The notes under the pieces were generated by a model. That model had not been told where the DNA came from, made no database searches, and saw nothing but the letters and a program-made list of their open reading frames with translations. From CAZKWG01 sp964615375 (GTDB taxonomy: Bacteria > Myxococcota_A > UBA796 > CAZKWG01), in contig CAZTOW010000013.1 of assembly GCA_964615375.1 (NCBI GenBank), forward strand, positions 139,590-203,589: a stretch of DNA of 64,000 nucleotides, read 5' to 3'. Shown here one piece after another: positions 17,411 to 25,365 of this stretch. Position numbers and translations under genes: made by a program. Within the stretch, counting starts at the first letter, position 1. Every line of letters starts with the position of its first letter.

Positions 17411-18079
17411 TCAATCGAAGAGATGCGCGTATTCTGGGAACTTGCTGCGGAGCAGCATGGTGTAGGGGGAGCGGCGGCTCAAGAGGAAGCGCAGGAGGTC
17501 CTCCGCGCGCCGGGTCCTCAGGTCCTCGGCTCCGTGCTCCGCCCGAGCGTTTCGATACTCTCGCTCCTTCTCGGACACCAGCGCGTACTGCGCGGTGATC
17601 GCGGCGCGCAGGTCGTCCGCCTTGTCGATGCGCCTGCGACCCCCAGGCAGAAGATGGAGCTGCCCGAGCTCCTCGGCCGAGTTTCGAGCTGCCGCGTCGT
17701 CCGGGCTCACCGCAAGGAAGCGCGCCACCAGCTCAGACCCCACCCACTCGAGCCGCTGGTCCAGCCGCGCCTCGACGCCATCCCGATCCGGGAAGAGCAG
17801 CCCGTCCGTCGGCCACCGCTTCGATCGGCGCCCATTACAGCTCCTGCACGCTGGGAAGAGGTTCGACCAATGAAACCGCAGGTCGACGCCCGCTGGGTCC
17901 GCCTGGGGCACCCGGTGGTCCACCTCCAGCACGCCGAGAAAGATCGACGACTCGCAGAGATAGCACTTCCCGAGAAAGTCCTCATACAGGCGGCATTTGC
18001 ACTCGGGCTCCGTCCAACACCCCTCACGGAGACTGTCGAGGCACGCGGGCGCACCCTCGGATCGCGCCACGTCCATCAT
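17411..18079 (-). CDS. ptuB: HNH endonuclease, PtuB-like (Septu defence)
   Basis: 222 aa. A zinc-ribbon HNH nuclease core is visible: Cys39/Cys42 (CYLC), VDHRVP with His55, HWSNL with Asn73, and Cys78/Cys81 (CRSC). The C-terminal half is helical and charged. Its ATG overlaps the stop of the preceding ATPase gene by 4 bp, so the two are co-translated. An ABC-type ATPase plus an HNH protein in this order is the layout of the Septu anti-phage system (PtuA-PtuB), in which the ATPase complex controls nuclease activity during infection. Pairing and motifs support the call; no search was possible. Confidence 0.75.
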   Translation of the reverse strand: MMDVARSEGAPACLDSLREGCWTEPECKCRLYEDFLGKCYLCESSIFLGVLEVDHRVPQADPAGVDLRFHWSNLFPACRSCNGRRSKRWPTDGLLFPDRDGVEARLDQRLEWVGSELVARFLAVSPDDAAARNSAEELGQLHLLPGGRRRIDKADDLRAAITAQYALVSEKEREYRNARAEHGAEDLRTRRAEDLLRFLLSRRSPYTMLLRSKFPEYAHLFD

Positions 18080-19305
18080 GACAGGCGCCTCCGCAGCTCC
18101 AGGTTTCTCCAGACTTCCAGCGCCAGCGTGTGCGAGCGCGCCGAGAGCTCGTCGGCCAGAAGTCGGAGCCGCGTCTCCTCCTCCGGGCTCCGCTCCACCC
18201 GCCCAGCCAGCGCGGCGAGCTCGGCGAGCTTGCGGCCGGAGTCCAGGTCCAGATCGTCCTCCAGCCCGAAGTGCTCCACCATCAGCGTGCCGAAGCGCAT
18301 CCCGCGGAGGTCGTCGCTCAGCACGGAGGCGCGCGTGCCGAGGTCGAAGACCACCGCGTCGGGGATGGACGAGATCACCGCGGGGGAGTGCGTAGCGACG
18401 ATGAACTGAAGGCGGGGGAAGACCGCCGTCAGGAAGGGCAGGATGCGCTCCTGCAGGCGCAGGTGGAGGTGCGCCTCGATCTCGTCGATGATCACCACGC
18501 CCTCGGGCTGGAAGCTCGGGTCGTCCTGGCCTTCAGCGAGGAGCGCCTGGCGCAGGAGGAGGTCGATGAAGATGGCGAGGGCGGCGTTGTGGCCATCGGC
18601 GAGGGTCTTGAAGTCGAAGGTGTAGCCGGTGGGCAGCTTCAACTGGAAGTCGAAGCGCCTGCGGTCGAAGACGAGCTCGAGCGCGGGCTCCTCCAGCAGC
18701 TCCCCCAGCTCCCGCCGCACGCTGTCGAACCAGCTCTGGATGCGCCGCGCGATCTCGGCCCCATCAGGCTCGGACTGCACCAGCGCCTGCTGGACCTTCT
18801 GGTTCACGAGGTGCTGGAGCCAGTTCTGCGAAACAGGCCTCAGAACTGCGGAGACCTTTGTGCCGGGATCAAGCCTCTGTGGGCCCGGAACCTCACCCAC
18901 CCGGAGCCTTCGGGTCGCCTCGTAAAAGGCTACCAGCATCTTTCCGGCAGTAAGGCACTGAAGTACGCGCTTGATGTGCACGTCCCACTGCGCGGCCACG
19001 GGGTGTGTTGTCCAGTCTTGCTCCTCACCCCGCTGACGCCGGAGTGACAGCCAATGCCTCTGCGAATCAACGCTGTGTACCACATCAATGACGGGCAGGT
19101 CCTCAGACAAGGACGGCACGGCTCCCCGAATGAAGACTTCGAGATCCAGCTCCTTCCACAGCCCCTCCAACACCCCGCTCTTCCCCGACCCGTTCGGCCC
19201 CGTCAGCAGCAGGTGTCGAAAACCCCTCTCCCCCGGCGGGATATCGATCGTCAGGGCCTCGATGTTCCGGCAACGGCGGATGTCCAGTCGCGTGATGTAG
19301 GGCAC
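18076..19305 (-). CDS. ptuA: AAA/ABC-type ATPase, PtuA-like (Septu defence)
   Basis: 409 aa from the GTG at 19305. This start was chosen for the GGAGGGG a few nt upstream and because it gives the standard N-terminus PYITRLDIRRCRNIE; an ATG 23 codons earlier lies inside a palindromic repeat. Walker A is GPNGSGKS (36-43), Walker B VVIIDEIEAH (Asp274/Glu275) and the switch His306 is in ATHSP, all intact. This is the overcoming-lysogenisation/RecF-like class of ATPase found in PtuA. By hand count, GC at 18841-19020 is about 62%, lower than the ~70% or more of flanking genes, consistent with acquisition by transfer. It is operonic with ptuB. Confidence 0.78.
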   Translation of the reverse strand: MPYITRLDIRRCRNIEALTIDIPPGERGFRHLLLTGPNGSGKSGVLEGLWKELDLEVFIRGAVPSLSEDLPVIDVVHSVDSQRHWLSLRRQRGEEQDWTTHPVAAQWDVHIKRVLQCLTAGKMLVAFYEATRRLRVGEVPGPQRLDPGTKVSAVLRPVSQNWLQHLVNQKVQQALVQSEPDGAEIARRIQSWFDSVRRELGELLEEPALELVFDRRRFDFQLKLPTGYTFDFKTLADGHNAALAIFIDLLLRQALLAEGQDDPSFQPEGVVIIDEIEAHLHLRLQERILPFLTAVFPRLQFIVATHSPAVISSIPDAVVFDLGTRASVLSDDLRGMRFGTLMVEHFGLEDDLDLDSGRKLAELAALAGRVERSPEEETRLRLLADELSARSHTLALEVWRNLELRRRLS

Positions 19306-19364
19306 AGGCCCCTCCGTCGCCCCTGTACTACCCCGGGCAGCGGTGGCGCGACACGCGACGGATT

Positions 19365-19431
19365 GAACCGCCAAGGCGCCAAGGTCGCCAAGAAGGGCGT
19401 TCTCTTGGCGCTCTTTGCGTCTTGGCGGTTC
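19365..19431. repeat. GCCAAG-type imperfect palindrome
   Basis: The outer 11 bp arms gaaccgccaag (19365-19375) and cttggcggttc (19421-19431) are perfect. The full 28-nt arms match at 24 positions around an 11-nt centre, and GCCAAG recurs three times in the left arm. It looks like a dispersed REP/MITE-like element and lies 60 nt upstream of the Septu ATPase gene. The rest of the 292-nt gap to 19598 holds no gene that I can support. Confidence 0.75.
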
Positions 19432-19597
19432 ATTCTCCTCTGCGGTGTGGTCTCACCTCGTCTTCAGCCAGAGAAACCGCGTGCGCGCCGCGCCTCGCCG
19501 GGCCCAGACCTCCCACCCACCACCAGAACAACCGTTCAACGCCCGCTTGCCCTCGCGCCGCCGCCATCATACCTGCCCACATCTCTCTGGAGCCCCC

Positions 19598-20575
19598 ATG
19601 CCTCTCCGCCCCACCGCCCCTGCTCAGGACTGGGAGCTCGCCGGCCGAACGCTGAACGTCACGCTCGAAGATCGGGACGCGCCGTACCAGCCCTACGCGA
19701 TCCTGGTCACCAGCGGAGACCAGATCATCGGGCACGAGATCGCCCACCCCGACGAGCTCCAGCGTGTTTTGACAGACCTGCTAGACACCCCTGTCAAACC
19801 CCGGACGCTCCGGGTGTCCGACCCTCGCCTGGCGGGGATCGCCGCGGCGGCCCTGGGCCCGATGGTGCGGGTTCAGGTCGGTCCGACGCCCGATCTCGAC
19901 CGCACGATGGATCAACTGGAGCTCAGCATGCTCCAGGGCCCTGGCTCCGAGCTCCCCTTCCCCGAGGACCTGGACGAGGACCTGATGGCGAGCTTCCACG
20001 AGGCCGCCGCGCGCCTCTGGGCGGCGCGTCCGTGGAAGGTGATCCCGTCGGACGAGCACGTGCTGAAGGTCTCGACGCCGCGCTGGCCGGACGGCTGCCT
20101 GGTGGTCGTGGGGCAGCTGGGCGAGAGCCACGCGCTGATCTTCTTCGCCTCCCTGGCCGACTGGGAGGGCTTCCGCGCGAGCGCGCAGGCCATGGCGGAG
20201 ACCGGCTCCTTCCAGGGGATCTCCGCCACCTACCTGAGCCTGGACTTCGACGAGGCCGAGACCGTCCCGGGCGAGCACCGCGACCTCGTCCGCCGGCAGC
20301 GCTGGCGCCTGCCCGCCCGCGGCTGGTACCCGATGATCCGCGCCCACCACGACAAGGCAGGCCCGGTCGAGGTGGTGGACGAGAACCTCTTCGAGGCCGC
20401 CCTGGTCCACGAGGCCATGGCGCGCTTCGTGGGCCAGCACCGCGCGACCCTGAGCGCCGAGGCGCCCGCGCCCGTCACCGAGCGCTACCGGATCAACGTC
20501 CGCGGGCGCAGCGGAGAGGTCACGATCACCGTCCCTCACCCCGCGATCCCCTGGCCGCCCGAGGACGCCGACTGA
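19598..20575 (+). CDS. Hypothetical protein
   Basis: 325 aa from the ATG at 19598, the first start after the repeat region; CTGGAG precedes it by about 6 nt. No signal peptide or membrane segment. It reads as a mixed alpha/beta cytoplasmic protein; blocks such as WPDGCLVVVGQLGESHALIFF and LYLSLDF-like strands remind me of DUF6930/DUF7309-type proteins of unknown function, which is a weak impression. The C-terminal ~25 residues (RYRINVRGRSGEVTITVPHP) form a separate strand pair. It is convergent with the esterase gene. Confidence 0.7.
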   Translation: MPLRPTAPAQDWELAGRTLNVTLEDRDAPYQPYAILVTSGDQIIGHEIAHPDELQRVLTDLLDTPVKPRTLRVSDPRLAGIAAAALGPMVRVQVGPTPDLDRTMDQLELSMLQGPGSELPFPEDLDEDLMASFHEAAARLWAARPWKVIPSDEHVLKVSTPRWPDGCLVVVGQLGESHALIFFASLADWEGFRASAQAMAETGSFQGISATYLSLDFDEAETVPGEHRDLVRRQRWRLPARGWYPMIRAHHDKAGPVEVVDENLFEAALVHEAMARFVGQHRATLSAEAPAPVTERYRINVRGRSGEVTITVPHPAIPWPPEDAD

Positions 20576-20581
20576 TCGCGC

Positions 20582-21454
20582 CTACTCGGCGATCCAGCAC
20601 CACTCCGGCTGACCCTCGGGGAGCCCCTGCGCCCAGGGCTCCGGGTCCACGTCCTTCGGGTGGTCCAGGAAGAAGGGCCAGGCGATCCCCATCGGATCGT
20701 CGGGGATGGTGTGGCCGCCGCCGTGGTCGCAGTTGACCACGAAGTGCCCGTCGGTCAGCAGCCCGCTCGTGAAGCCCTCGCTGGACTGCTCGAAGGAGAG
20801 CGTCTGGTACAGGTCGTCCTCGCCCCCCCAGACCACGACCACCGGGATGTCCTCCTCGGGCGTGCTGTAGGCGATGATCCCGTCGGTCCCGCCCGAGAAG
20901 GGCACGGTCGCCGCGAGGTAGGTCGAGCGGTGCATGGTCAGGTAGGTGGTCCAGAGCCCGCCCGCGCTCATGCCCGTGGCGTAGATCCGGCTCAGGTCCA
21001 CCTGGAACTGGTCGTCGAGGCAGGCCAGCAGGTCGTCGAAGAGCGCGAGGTCCACGTTGTCCTCGGGCTGGTCCAGGAAATTCCACTCGTAGGGGGAGCA
21101 GCAGCTCTCCGGGGCGACCACGATGGCGCCCTCGTCGGCCAGCGCCCCGATCCCCAGATAGCGCACGGCCTGGCTCGCGTTCCCGCCGAGCCAGTGCCAG
21201 CCGAAGACCACCGGGGCGCCCACCGGATCCTCTGGGAGACGGAGCTCGAAGCTGCGCTCCTCCCCGCCGGAGAGGAAGCCCTCGTTCGTGCCTTCGGTGA
21301 GGGTCGGGCAGGCGCCGCCGGAGTACTCGGGGGCCGTGTAGGTGGGCTCGGGCGCCGCGGTCTCGCCGGTCTCCGAGCCCCCATCGCCCTTGTCCCCGCC
21401 CGCGTCCGCGCCCGGGGTCCCGCAGCCCATCAGGAGCAGGAGGGCGGCTCTCAC
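20582..21454 (-). CDS. PHB-depolymerase/feruloyl-esterase-like lipoprotein
   Basis: 290 aa. A lipoprotein signal ends at Cys11 (ALLLLMGC), followed by a Gly/Asp/Glu/Thr linker. The alpha/beta-hydrolase domain (~65-290) has the nucleophile Ser163 in GMSAGG and a candidate catalytic His in CDHGGGHTIPDD; an oxyanion-region motif is GWHWLGGNASQ. This matches the LpqC/polyhydroxybutyrate-depolymerase-like esterases, acting on short polyesters or feruloyl esters outside the inner membrane. Its start overlaps the stop of the 154-aa gene by 4 bp, so the two are co-expressed. Confidence 0.85.
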   Translation of the reverse strand: MRAALLLLMGCGTPGADAGGDKGDGGSETGETAAPEPTYTAPEYSGGACPTLTEGTNEGFLSGGEERSFELRLPEDPVGAPVVFGWHWLGGNASQAVRYLGIGALADEGAIVVAPESCCSPYEWNFLDQPEDNVDLALFDDLLACLDDQFQVDLSRIYATGMSAGGLWTTYLTMHRSTYLAATVPFSGGTDGIIAYSTPEEDIPVVVVWGGEDDLYQTLSFEQSSEGFTSGLLTDGHFVVNCDHGGGHTIPDDPMGIAWPFFLDHPKDVDPEPWAQGLPEGQPEWCWIAE

Positions 21455-21915
21455 TCCGCCTTCTCGATGCGGATGGCCTGGATCTTGCCCTTCAGCGGCC
21501 CCACGGCCCCGTAGGTCCAGCCCTTGCCCTTCCCGTCGGCCACCGAGCTCGCGATGGGGTAGCTCTCGGAGAAGTCCGGGTCCGTGCGCTCGACGTTGAC
21601 CTTGTCCAGGTTCTCCAGGTCGGGGATGCGCACCGTCAGCACGTGCGCGTTGCGGCCCTGGTAGGCCACGCCCTTGTGGATCTCGACGGCGCGCCAGGGG
21701 TGCGACTCCCAGTCGGTCTCCGACGCGCCCGAGATCAGGATCACGCGGGTCCCCACCGGGGCCATGACCACGATGGACCCGATGTTTCCGCTCTCCAGAT
21801 CGCCCTTCTTCCCCGTGGGGTAGATCTGCATGGTCGTGCGGTTCCCCGAGAAATTGATCCCGGTGAACGCGATGATGTCACAGCGCATGTTCTGAGCGAT
21901 ATCCCAGCGCAGCAT
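21451..21915 (-). CDS. Hypothetical protein, possibly beta/gamma-crystallin-like
   Basis: 154 aa; the ATG at 21915 has GGGAGGAG 6 nt upstream, so the first start is preferred. IIAFTGINFSGNR followed by SIVVMAPVGTRVILIS resembles one Greek-key motif of beta/gamma-crystallins (aromatic...NFxG, then a hydrophobic strand). The canonical calcium-site residues are not obvious, and the second half does not repeat the motif clearly. There is no signal peptide. It is the first gene of a two-gene unit with the esterase lipoprotein (ATGA overlap). Confidence 0.55.
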   Translation of the reverse strand: MLRWDIAQNMRCDIIAFTGINFSGNRTTMQIYPTGKKGDLESGNIGSIVVMAPVGTRVILISGASETDWESHPWRAVEIHKGVAYQGRNAHVLTVRIPDLENLDKVNVERTDPDFSESYPIASSVADGKGKGWTYGAVGPLKGKIQAIRIEKAE

Positions 21916-22045
21916 CCGGCACTCCTCCCGCGTTGACGGTGTGGCCGCGGACGCGCGCCACCGTGACGAGCCCGCAGTTTAACGCGAGGACGGCACGGCC
22001 TGTCAAACAGAGGCGTGTCAATCCGGGCCCTGTTATCCGCGGAGC

Positions 22046-22870
22046 ATGGTCGTCCTGATCACCGGGTGCAGGTCTGGCTTCGGGCTGCTGAGCGCGCTCG
22101 AGCTCGCTCGACGGGGGCACACCGTCTACGCCGGGGTCCGCCAGCTCGCGCACGCGAGCGCGCTGAAGGAGGCCGCGGGCGCGCTCGACGTGCGCCCGAT
22201 CGCCCTGGACGTCACCCGCCCGGAGCAGCGCGAGGCCGCCGTCGCGCAGATCCTGGCCGAGCAGGGCCGGCTCGACGCCCTGGTGAACAACGCCGGCCAG
22301 GGCCTGCACGGCTTCCTCGACCAGATCGAGGAGGACGAGCTGCGCGAGCTCTTCGAGGTCAACGTCTTCGCCGTCTGGGGCATGACGCGCGCCGCCCTCC
22401 CGGCGCTCCGCGACGCGCGCGGGATCGTGGTGAACGTGGGCTCCATGAGCGGGCGCATGGCCCTGCCCTCCTTCGGGGCCTACGCCGCCACCAAGTTCGC
22501 GCTGGAGGGCATGAGCGAGGCCTGGCGCCACGAGCTGCGCGGGGCCGGCGTGCGCCTCGCGCTCCTTGAGCCCGGCCCCTACCGCACCGAGCTCTTCGGG
22601 CGGAACCGTCGCCTCGCGCGCCGCGCCCTCGATCCCGCCCACCCCTCGACCCCCGCCATGCTCGCCGTCGAGCGCGCCGCCGCCCGGATGGACCGGCGCG
22701 CCGGGGACCCTGCAGAGGTCGCGCGCCGCGTCGCCGATCTGGTCGAGCACCCCGCGCCACCGCTGCGCCACCCGATCGGCCCGCTGGTGCGCCTCAGACT
22801 TCTCGTGCGCGCCCTGCTCCCCTACCGATGGTGGGAATTCCTGCTGGCTCGCGCGCTTGCGACGAAGTAA
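22046..22870 (+). CDS. Short-chain dehydrogenase/reductase
   Basis: 274 aa, classical SDR length. The cofactor loop TGCRSGFG (6-13), NNAG, the catalytic Ser in VGSMSG and YAATK are all present; Arg after the cofactor loop (GVRQL) suggests NADP preference. The C-terminal helix is hydrophobic (LRLLVRALLPYRWWEFLLAR) and may touch the membrane, as in retinol-dehydrogenase-like SDRs. Substrate unknown. The WYL regulator gene follows after 11 nt, so the two may be co-transcribed. Confidence 0.9.
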   Translation: MVVLITGCRSGFGLLSALELARRGHTVYAGVRQLAHASALKEAAGALDVRPIALDVTRPEQREAAVAQILAEQGRLDALVNNAGQGLHGFLDQIEEDELRELFEVNVFAVWGMTRAALPALRDARGIVVNVGSMSGRMALPSFGAYAATKFALEGMSEAWRHELRGAGVRLALLEPGPYRTELFGRNRRLARRALDPAHPSTPAMLAVERAAARMDRRAGDPAEVARRVADLVEHPAPPLRHPIGPLVRLRLLVRALLPYRWWEFLLARALATK

Positions 22871-22881
22871 ACTTCCGGGCG

Positions 22882-23886
22882 ATGCCTGCGCCTGGTGAGC
22901 TGAACAAGTCCCAGAAATTCGTACGACTGGTGGAGCTCATGCTCCGCCGCGGAGGGATCCGCGCGTCCGAGGCGATGGAGCAGTTCGACCTGGACAACCG
23001 GACGCTGCGCCGCTACCTCGCCGACCTGCGCGAGCTCGGGCTCCCCATCCAGGACAAGGGGCGCGGGCGCAACCGCATGCTCACCCTGGACCCGAGCTAC
23101 GGCCGCCAGAGCGTGCAGCTCTCGCTGCTGGAGATCGTGAGCCTGCACTTCGGGCGCACGCTCTTCGACTTCCTCTCGGGGACCCACTTCGCCGCGGACA
23201 TGAACGACGCCCTGGAGCGCATGGCGCCGATCATGGACCGCACGGACATGGACCTGACGCGCGACCTGGACCGCAAGCTGATGGCGGTGCCGGAGCACTT
23301 CAAGGACCACGCCGAGAGCGGCGACACCATCGACGAGATCCTCAGCGCGCTGCTCTACCAGAACCCGGCCACCGCCCGCTACGCCCGCCCGCAGGGCCCG
23401 GTGCGCACCTACCGCCTGCAGCCGCTCACGCTGGCGACCTACCGCCAGAGCCTCTACCTCTTCGCGCTCGACGAGGAGGAGGGCAAGATCAAGACGTTTG
23501 CCCTCGACCGCTTCAAGAGCTTCAAGCGCAAGCGCAAGGAGCACTTCAGCTACCCCACCGACTACGACCCGCGGACGCTGATCAGTGACTGCTTCGGGAT
23601 CACGGGCGGCGGCGTGGTGGACGTGGTGCTGGCCTTCGGCCCGCGCGAGGCGCCCTACATCCGGGAGCGCGTCTGGCACCGCAGCCAGACCGTGGAGCCG
23701 GGACCGGACGACGGCGTGCTCCTGCGCATGCGGGTGGGGATGAGCACGGAGCTCGTGCGCTGGGTGCTCTCCTTCGGGCCGGAGGTGCGCGTGCTCGCCC
23801 CGGACGCGCTCGCCGAGGAGGTACGCCGCCTGCACCTGGAGTCGGCCAGCGGGCAGGGCTCCGAGGCCCCGGCCGCCGCGGAATGA
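22882..23886 (+). CDS. WYL-domain transcriptional regulator
   Basis: 334 aa from the ATG at 22882; an earlier in-frame start at 22828 would overlap the SDR gene. Residues ~8-60 form a winged helix-turn-helix of the DeoR/HTH_11 type (LVELMLRRGGIRASEAMEQF, RTLRRYLADL). Residues ~150-235 form a WYL sensor domain (LATYRQSLYLFALDE, TFALDRFKSFK) and the WCX-like C-terminus follows. Such proteins repress or activate on binding nucleic-acid or nucleotide ligands. Some WYL proteins (CapW/BrxR) govern defence islands, but no defence gene is adjacent here. The downstream gene overlaps by 4 bp. Confidence 0.88.
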   Translation: MPAPGELNKSQKFVRLVELMLRRGGIRASEAMEQFDLDNRTLRRYLADLRELGLPIQDKGRGRNRMLTLDPSYGRQSVQLSLLEIVSLHFGRTLFDFLSGTHFAADMNDALERMAPIMDRTDMDLTRDLDRKLMAVPEHFKDHAESGDTIDEILSALLYQNPATARYARPQGPVRTYRLQPLTLATYRQSLYLFALDEEEGKIKTFALDRFKSFKRKRKEHFSYPTDYDPRTLISDCFGITGGGVVDVVLAFGPREAPYIRERVWHRSQTVEPGPDDGVLLRMRVGMSTELVRWVLSFGPEVRVLAPDALAEEVRRLHLESASGQGSEAPAAAE

Positions 23887-24836
23887 AGGCCCCGCGCCTC
23901 CTGCCTGAGGGCACGCTCAACAGCCTGACCTACGCCTGGCCCGAGCTGCTGGACCCCCGCGACCCCTGGGCCGGGGACGAGGCCCTGCCCGACAGCTACG
24001 ACTACGCGAACTACGCGGCCTTCGGCGGAGCCGATCCGCCGCTGGACCCGGCGACCTACGCGGGCGCGGACGCGGAGTTCCTGCAGGTCTACCGCGACAT
24101 CCTGGACGGCCGGCGCGCCTGGGACGAGATCCGCGCCCCCGCCGCCCGGATCGGCGTCTGGGGGCCCGCGGGCCACGATCTCCGGCCCCTCGAGGCCGCC
24201 CCGCAGCGCGTCCCCGACGAGCTCCTGGCCGACCACTCCGAGGACTGGATCCCCGACATCGGCCTCCAGGCGCCCGACCGGGTGCTGGGCCCCTGGGTCG
24301 AGGGCCCGCTGCCCGCCCGCGTCCGCCTCGCCGCCGCCGCCGCCGTGGCCTTCTCCCCCTGGGTGGAGCCCGGCGTCACCCCGGCCGAGCGCGTCTCCCG
24401 CTCCAAGCCCAAGCCCTCGAAGGCCTACCGCGCCAGCCTGCGCGCCATCTCCATGGCCCCCCCGATGATCTGGGCCATCGAGGGCCAGCACCTGCGCCCC
24501 CACCTGCCGCTGGGCCGGCGCTTCCTCCCCACCGGGCCCGTGAGCGGGCTCCCCGAGGCTCCTGCCGCCCTCGGGCGCGCCGTCCCCTGCGAGGAGGGCT
24601 GGTTCCTGGCCTGCGCCCTGCCTCTCCCGGGCCTGCCGCCGCGCGCGGGGCTCACGCGCCGGATCTTCCTGGAGCTGCTGCGCCTGCGCCGCGACGAGCG
24701 CCGCGCCACCTGGGAGGACGCCCTGCGCCGCCGCCCCGAGGTGCTCTACCGCACGGCGCTCTCCTGGGCCTGGCTGGAGAGGCGGACTTCGGACTGGTCC
24801 TGGGGCGCGCGCGAGGAAGAGGCTTCCCGCCTCTGA
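23883..24836 (+). CDS. Hypothetical protein coupled to WYL regulator
   Basis: 317 aa. The ATG overlaps the stop of the WYL gene by 4 bp, so translation is coupled. It is rich in Pro, Trp, Asp and Arg, with motifs such as SLTYAWPELLDPRDPW, DSYDYANYAAFGG and EDWIPDIGLQ. No signal peptide, no membrane helix and no catalytic signature I know. Context suggests a partner or target of the regulator. Function not assigned. Confidence 0.75.
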   Translation: MKAPRLLPEGTLNSLTYAWPELLDPRDPWAGDEALPDSYDYANYAAFGGADPPLDPATYAGADAEFLQVYRDILDGRRAWDEIRAPAARIGVWGPAGHDLRPLEAAPQRVPDELLADHSEDWIPDIGLQAPDRVLGPWVEGPLPARVRLAAAAAVAFSPWVEPGVTPAERVSRSKPKPSKAYRASLRAISMAPPMIWAIEGQHLRPHLPLGRRFLPTGPVSGLPEAPAALGRAVPCEEGWFLACALPLPGLPPRAGLTRRIFLELLRLRRDERRATWEDALRRRPEVLYRTALSWAWLERRTSDWSWGAREEEASRL

Positions 24837-24858
24837 ACAGGTATGCTATAGTCCTGTT
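24836..24858. promoter_or_regulatory. Possible operator over globin promoter
   Basis: Inverted repeat aacagg (24836-24841) and cctgtt (24853-24858) with an 11-nt spacer. The spacer includes TATAGT (24847-24852), a credible -10 hexamer for the globin gene 31 nt downstream. A repressor bound here would cover the promoter. The arms are short, so chance cannot be excluded. Confidence 0.4.
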
Positions 24859-24882
24859 TCCCTTCGAGACAGGAGCCCCCCC

Positions 24883-25314
24883 ATGGCCGACACCGCTACC
24901 CTGCTCCGCGAGAGCATCTCCATCGCCGCCTCCCGCGAGCCCGTGATCACGAAGCGCTTCTACGCGATCTTCCACAGCCGCTACCCCGAGGTGGTGCCGC
25001 TGTTCAGCAAGAACGCCCCGGAGAAGCAGCAGGAGATGCTGCAGGGCGCCCTGCTGGCCGTGCTCGACCACCTGGACGACGCCGCCTGGCTGGAGGACAC
25101 GCTCGGCGCCATCGGCGCGGGCCACGTCAGCTACGGCGTGCAGGACCACATGTACCCCTGGGTGGGTGAGTGCCTGATCGCCGCGCTGGCCGAGCTCTGC
25201 GGCGACCAGTGGACGAAGGAGCACGAGGCCGCCTGGGCCGGCGCTTACGGCGCGCTGATGGGCATGGCGCTGGCCGGCGCCCAGCGCGCGCGGGCCGAGA
25301 GCGCGGCGAGCTGA
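24883..25314 (+). CDS. Single-domain haemoglobin (flavohaemoglobin-type globin)
   Basis: 143 aa, typical for a lone Hmp/Vgb-type globin domain. LGAIGAGHVSYGV holds the proximal haem ligand His81; DHMYPWVGECLIAAL follows, as in the family's GH region, and RFYAIFHSRYPEV marks helices B-C. It binds O2 or NO in the cytoplasm and could detoxify NO or buffer oxygen; it lacks a reductase domain. AGGAG lies about 8 nt before the ATG. A possible operator overlaps its promoter. Confidence 0.9.
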   Translation: MADTATLLRESISIAASREPVITKRFYAIFHSRYPEVVPLFSKNAPEKQQEMLQGALLAVLDHLDDAAWLEDTLGAIGAGHVSYGVQDHMYPWVGECLIAALAELCGDQWTKEHEAAWAGAYGALMGMALAGAQRARAESAAS

Positions 25315-25365
25315 TCGCGGCGGAAGCTGCGCCAGGGCGATAGGCTCGGGGGTGGAGCTCCCTTC

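Noticed and set aside
19365..19431. Insertion-sequence terminus.
   Set aside because: Both arms are within 67 bp and no transposase or target duplication is visible, so it is a stand-alone palindrome.
17411..19600. Retron associated with the PtuA/PtuB pair.
   Set aside because: No reverse transcriptase and no msr/msd-like structured RNA candidate is visible next to the pair.
22882..23886. CapW/BrxR-type controller of a defence island.
   Set aside because: The WYL protein is flanked by an SDR and an unknown gene with no nuclease, ATPase or effector features, so no defence role can be argued.
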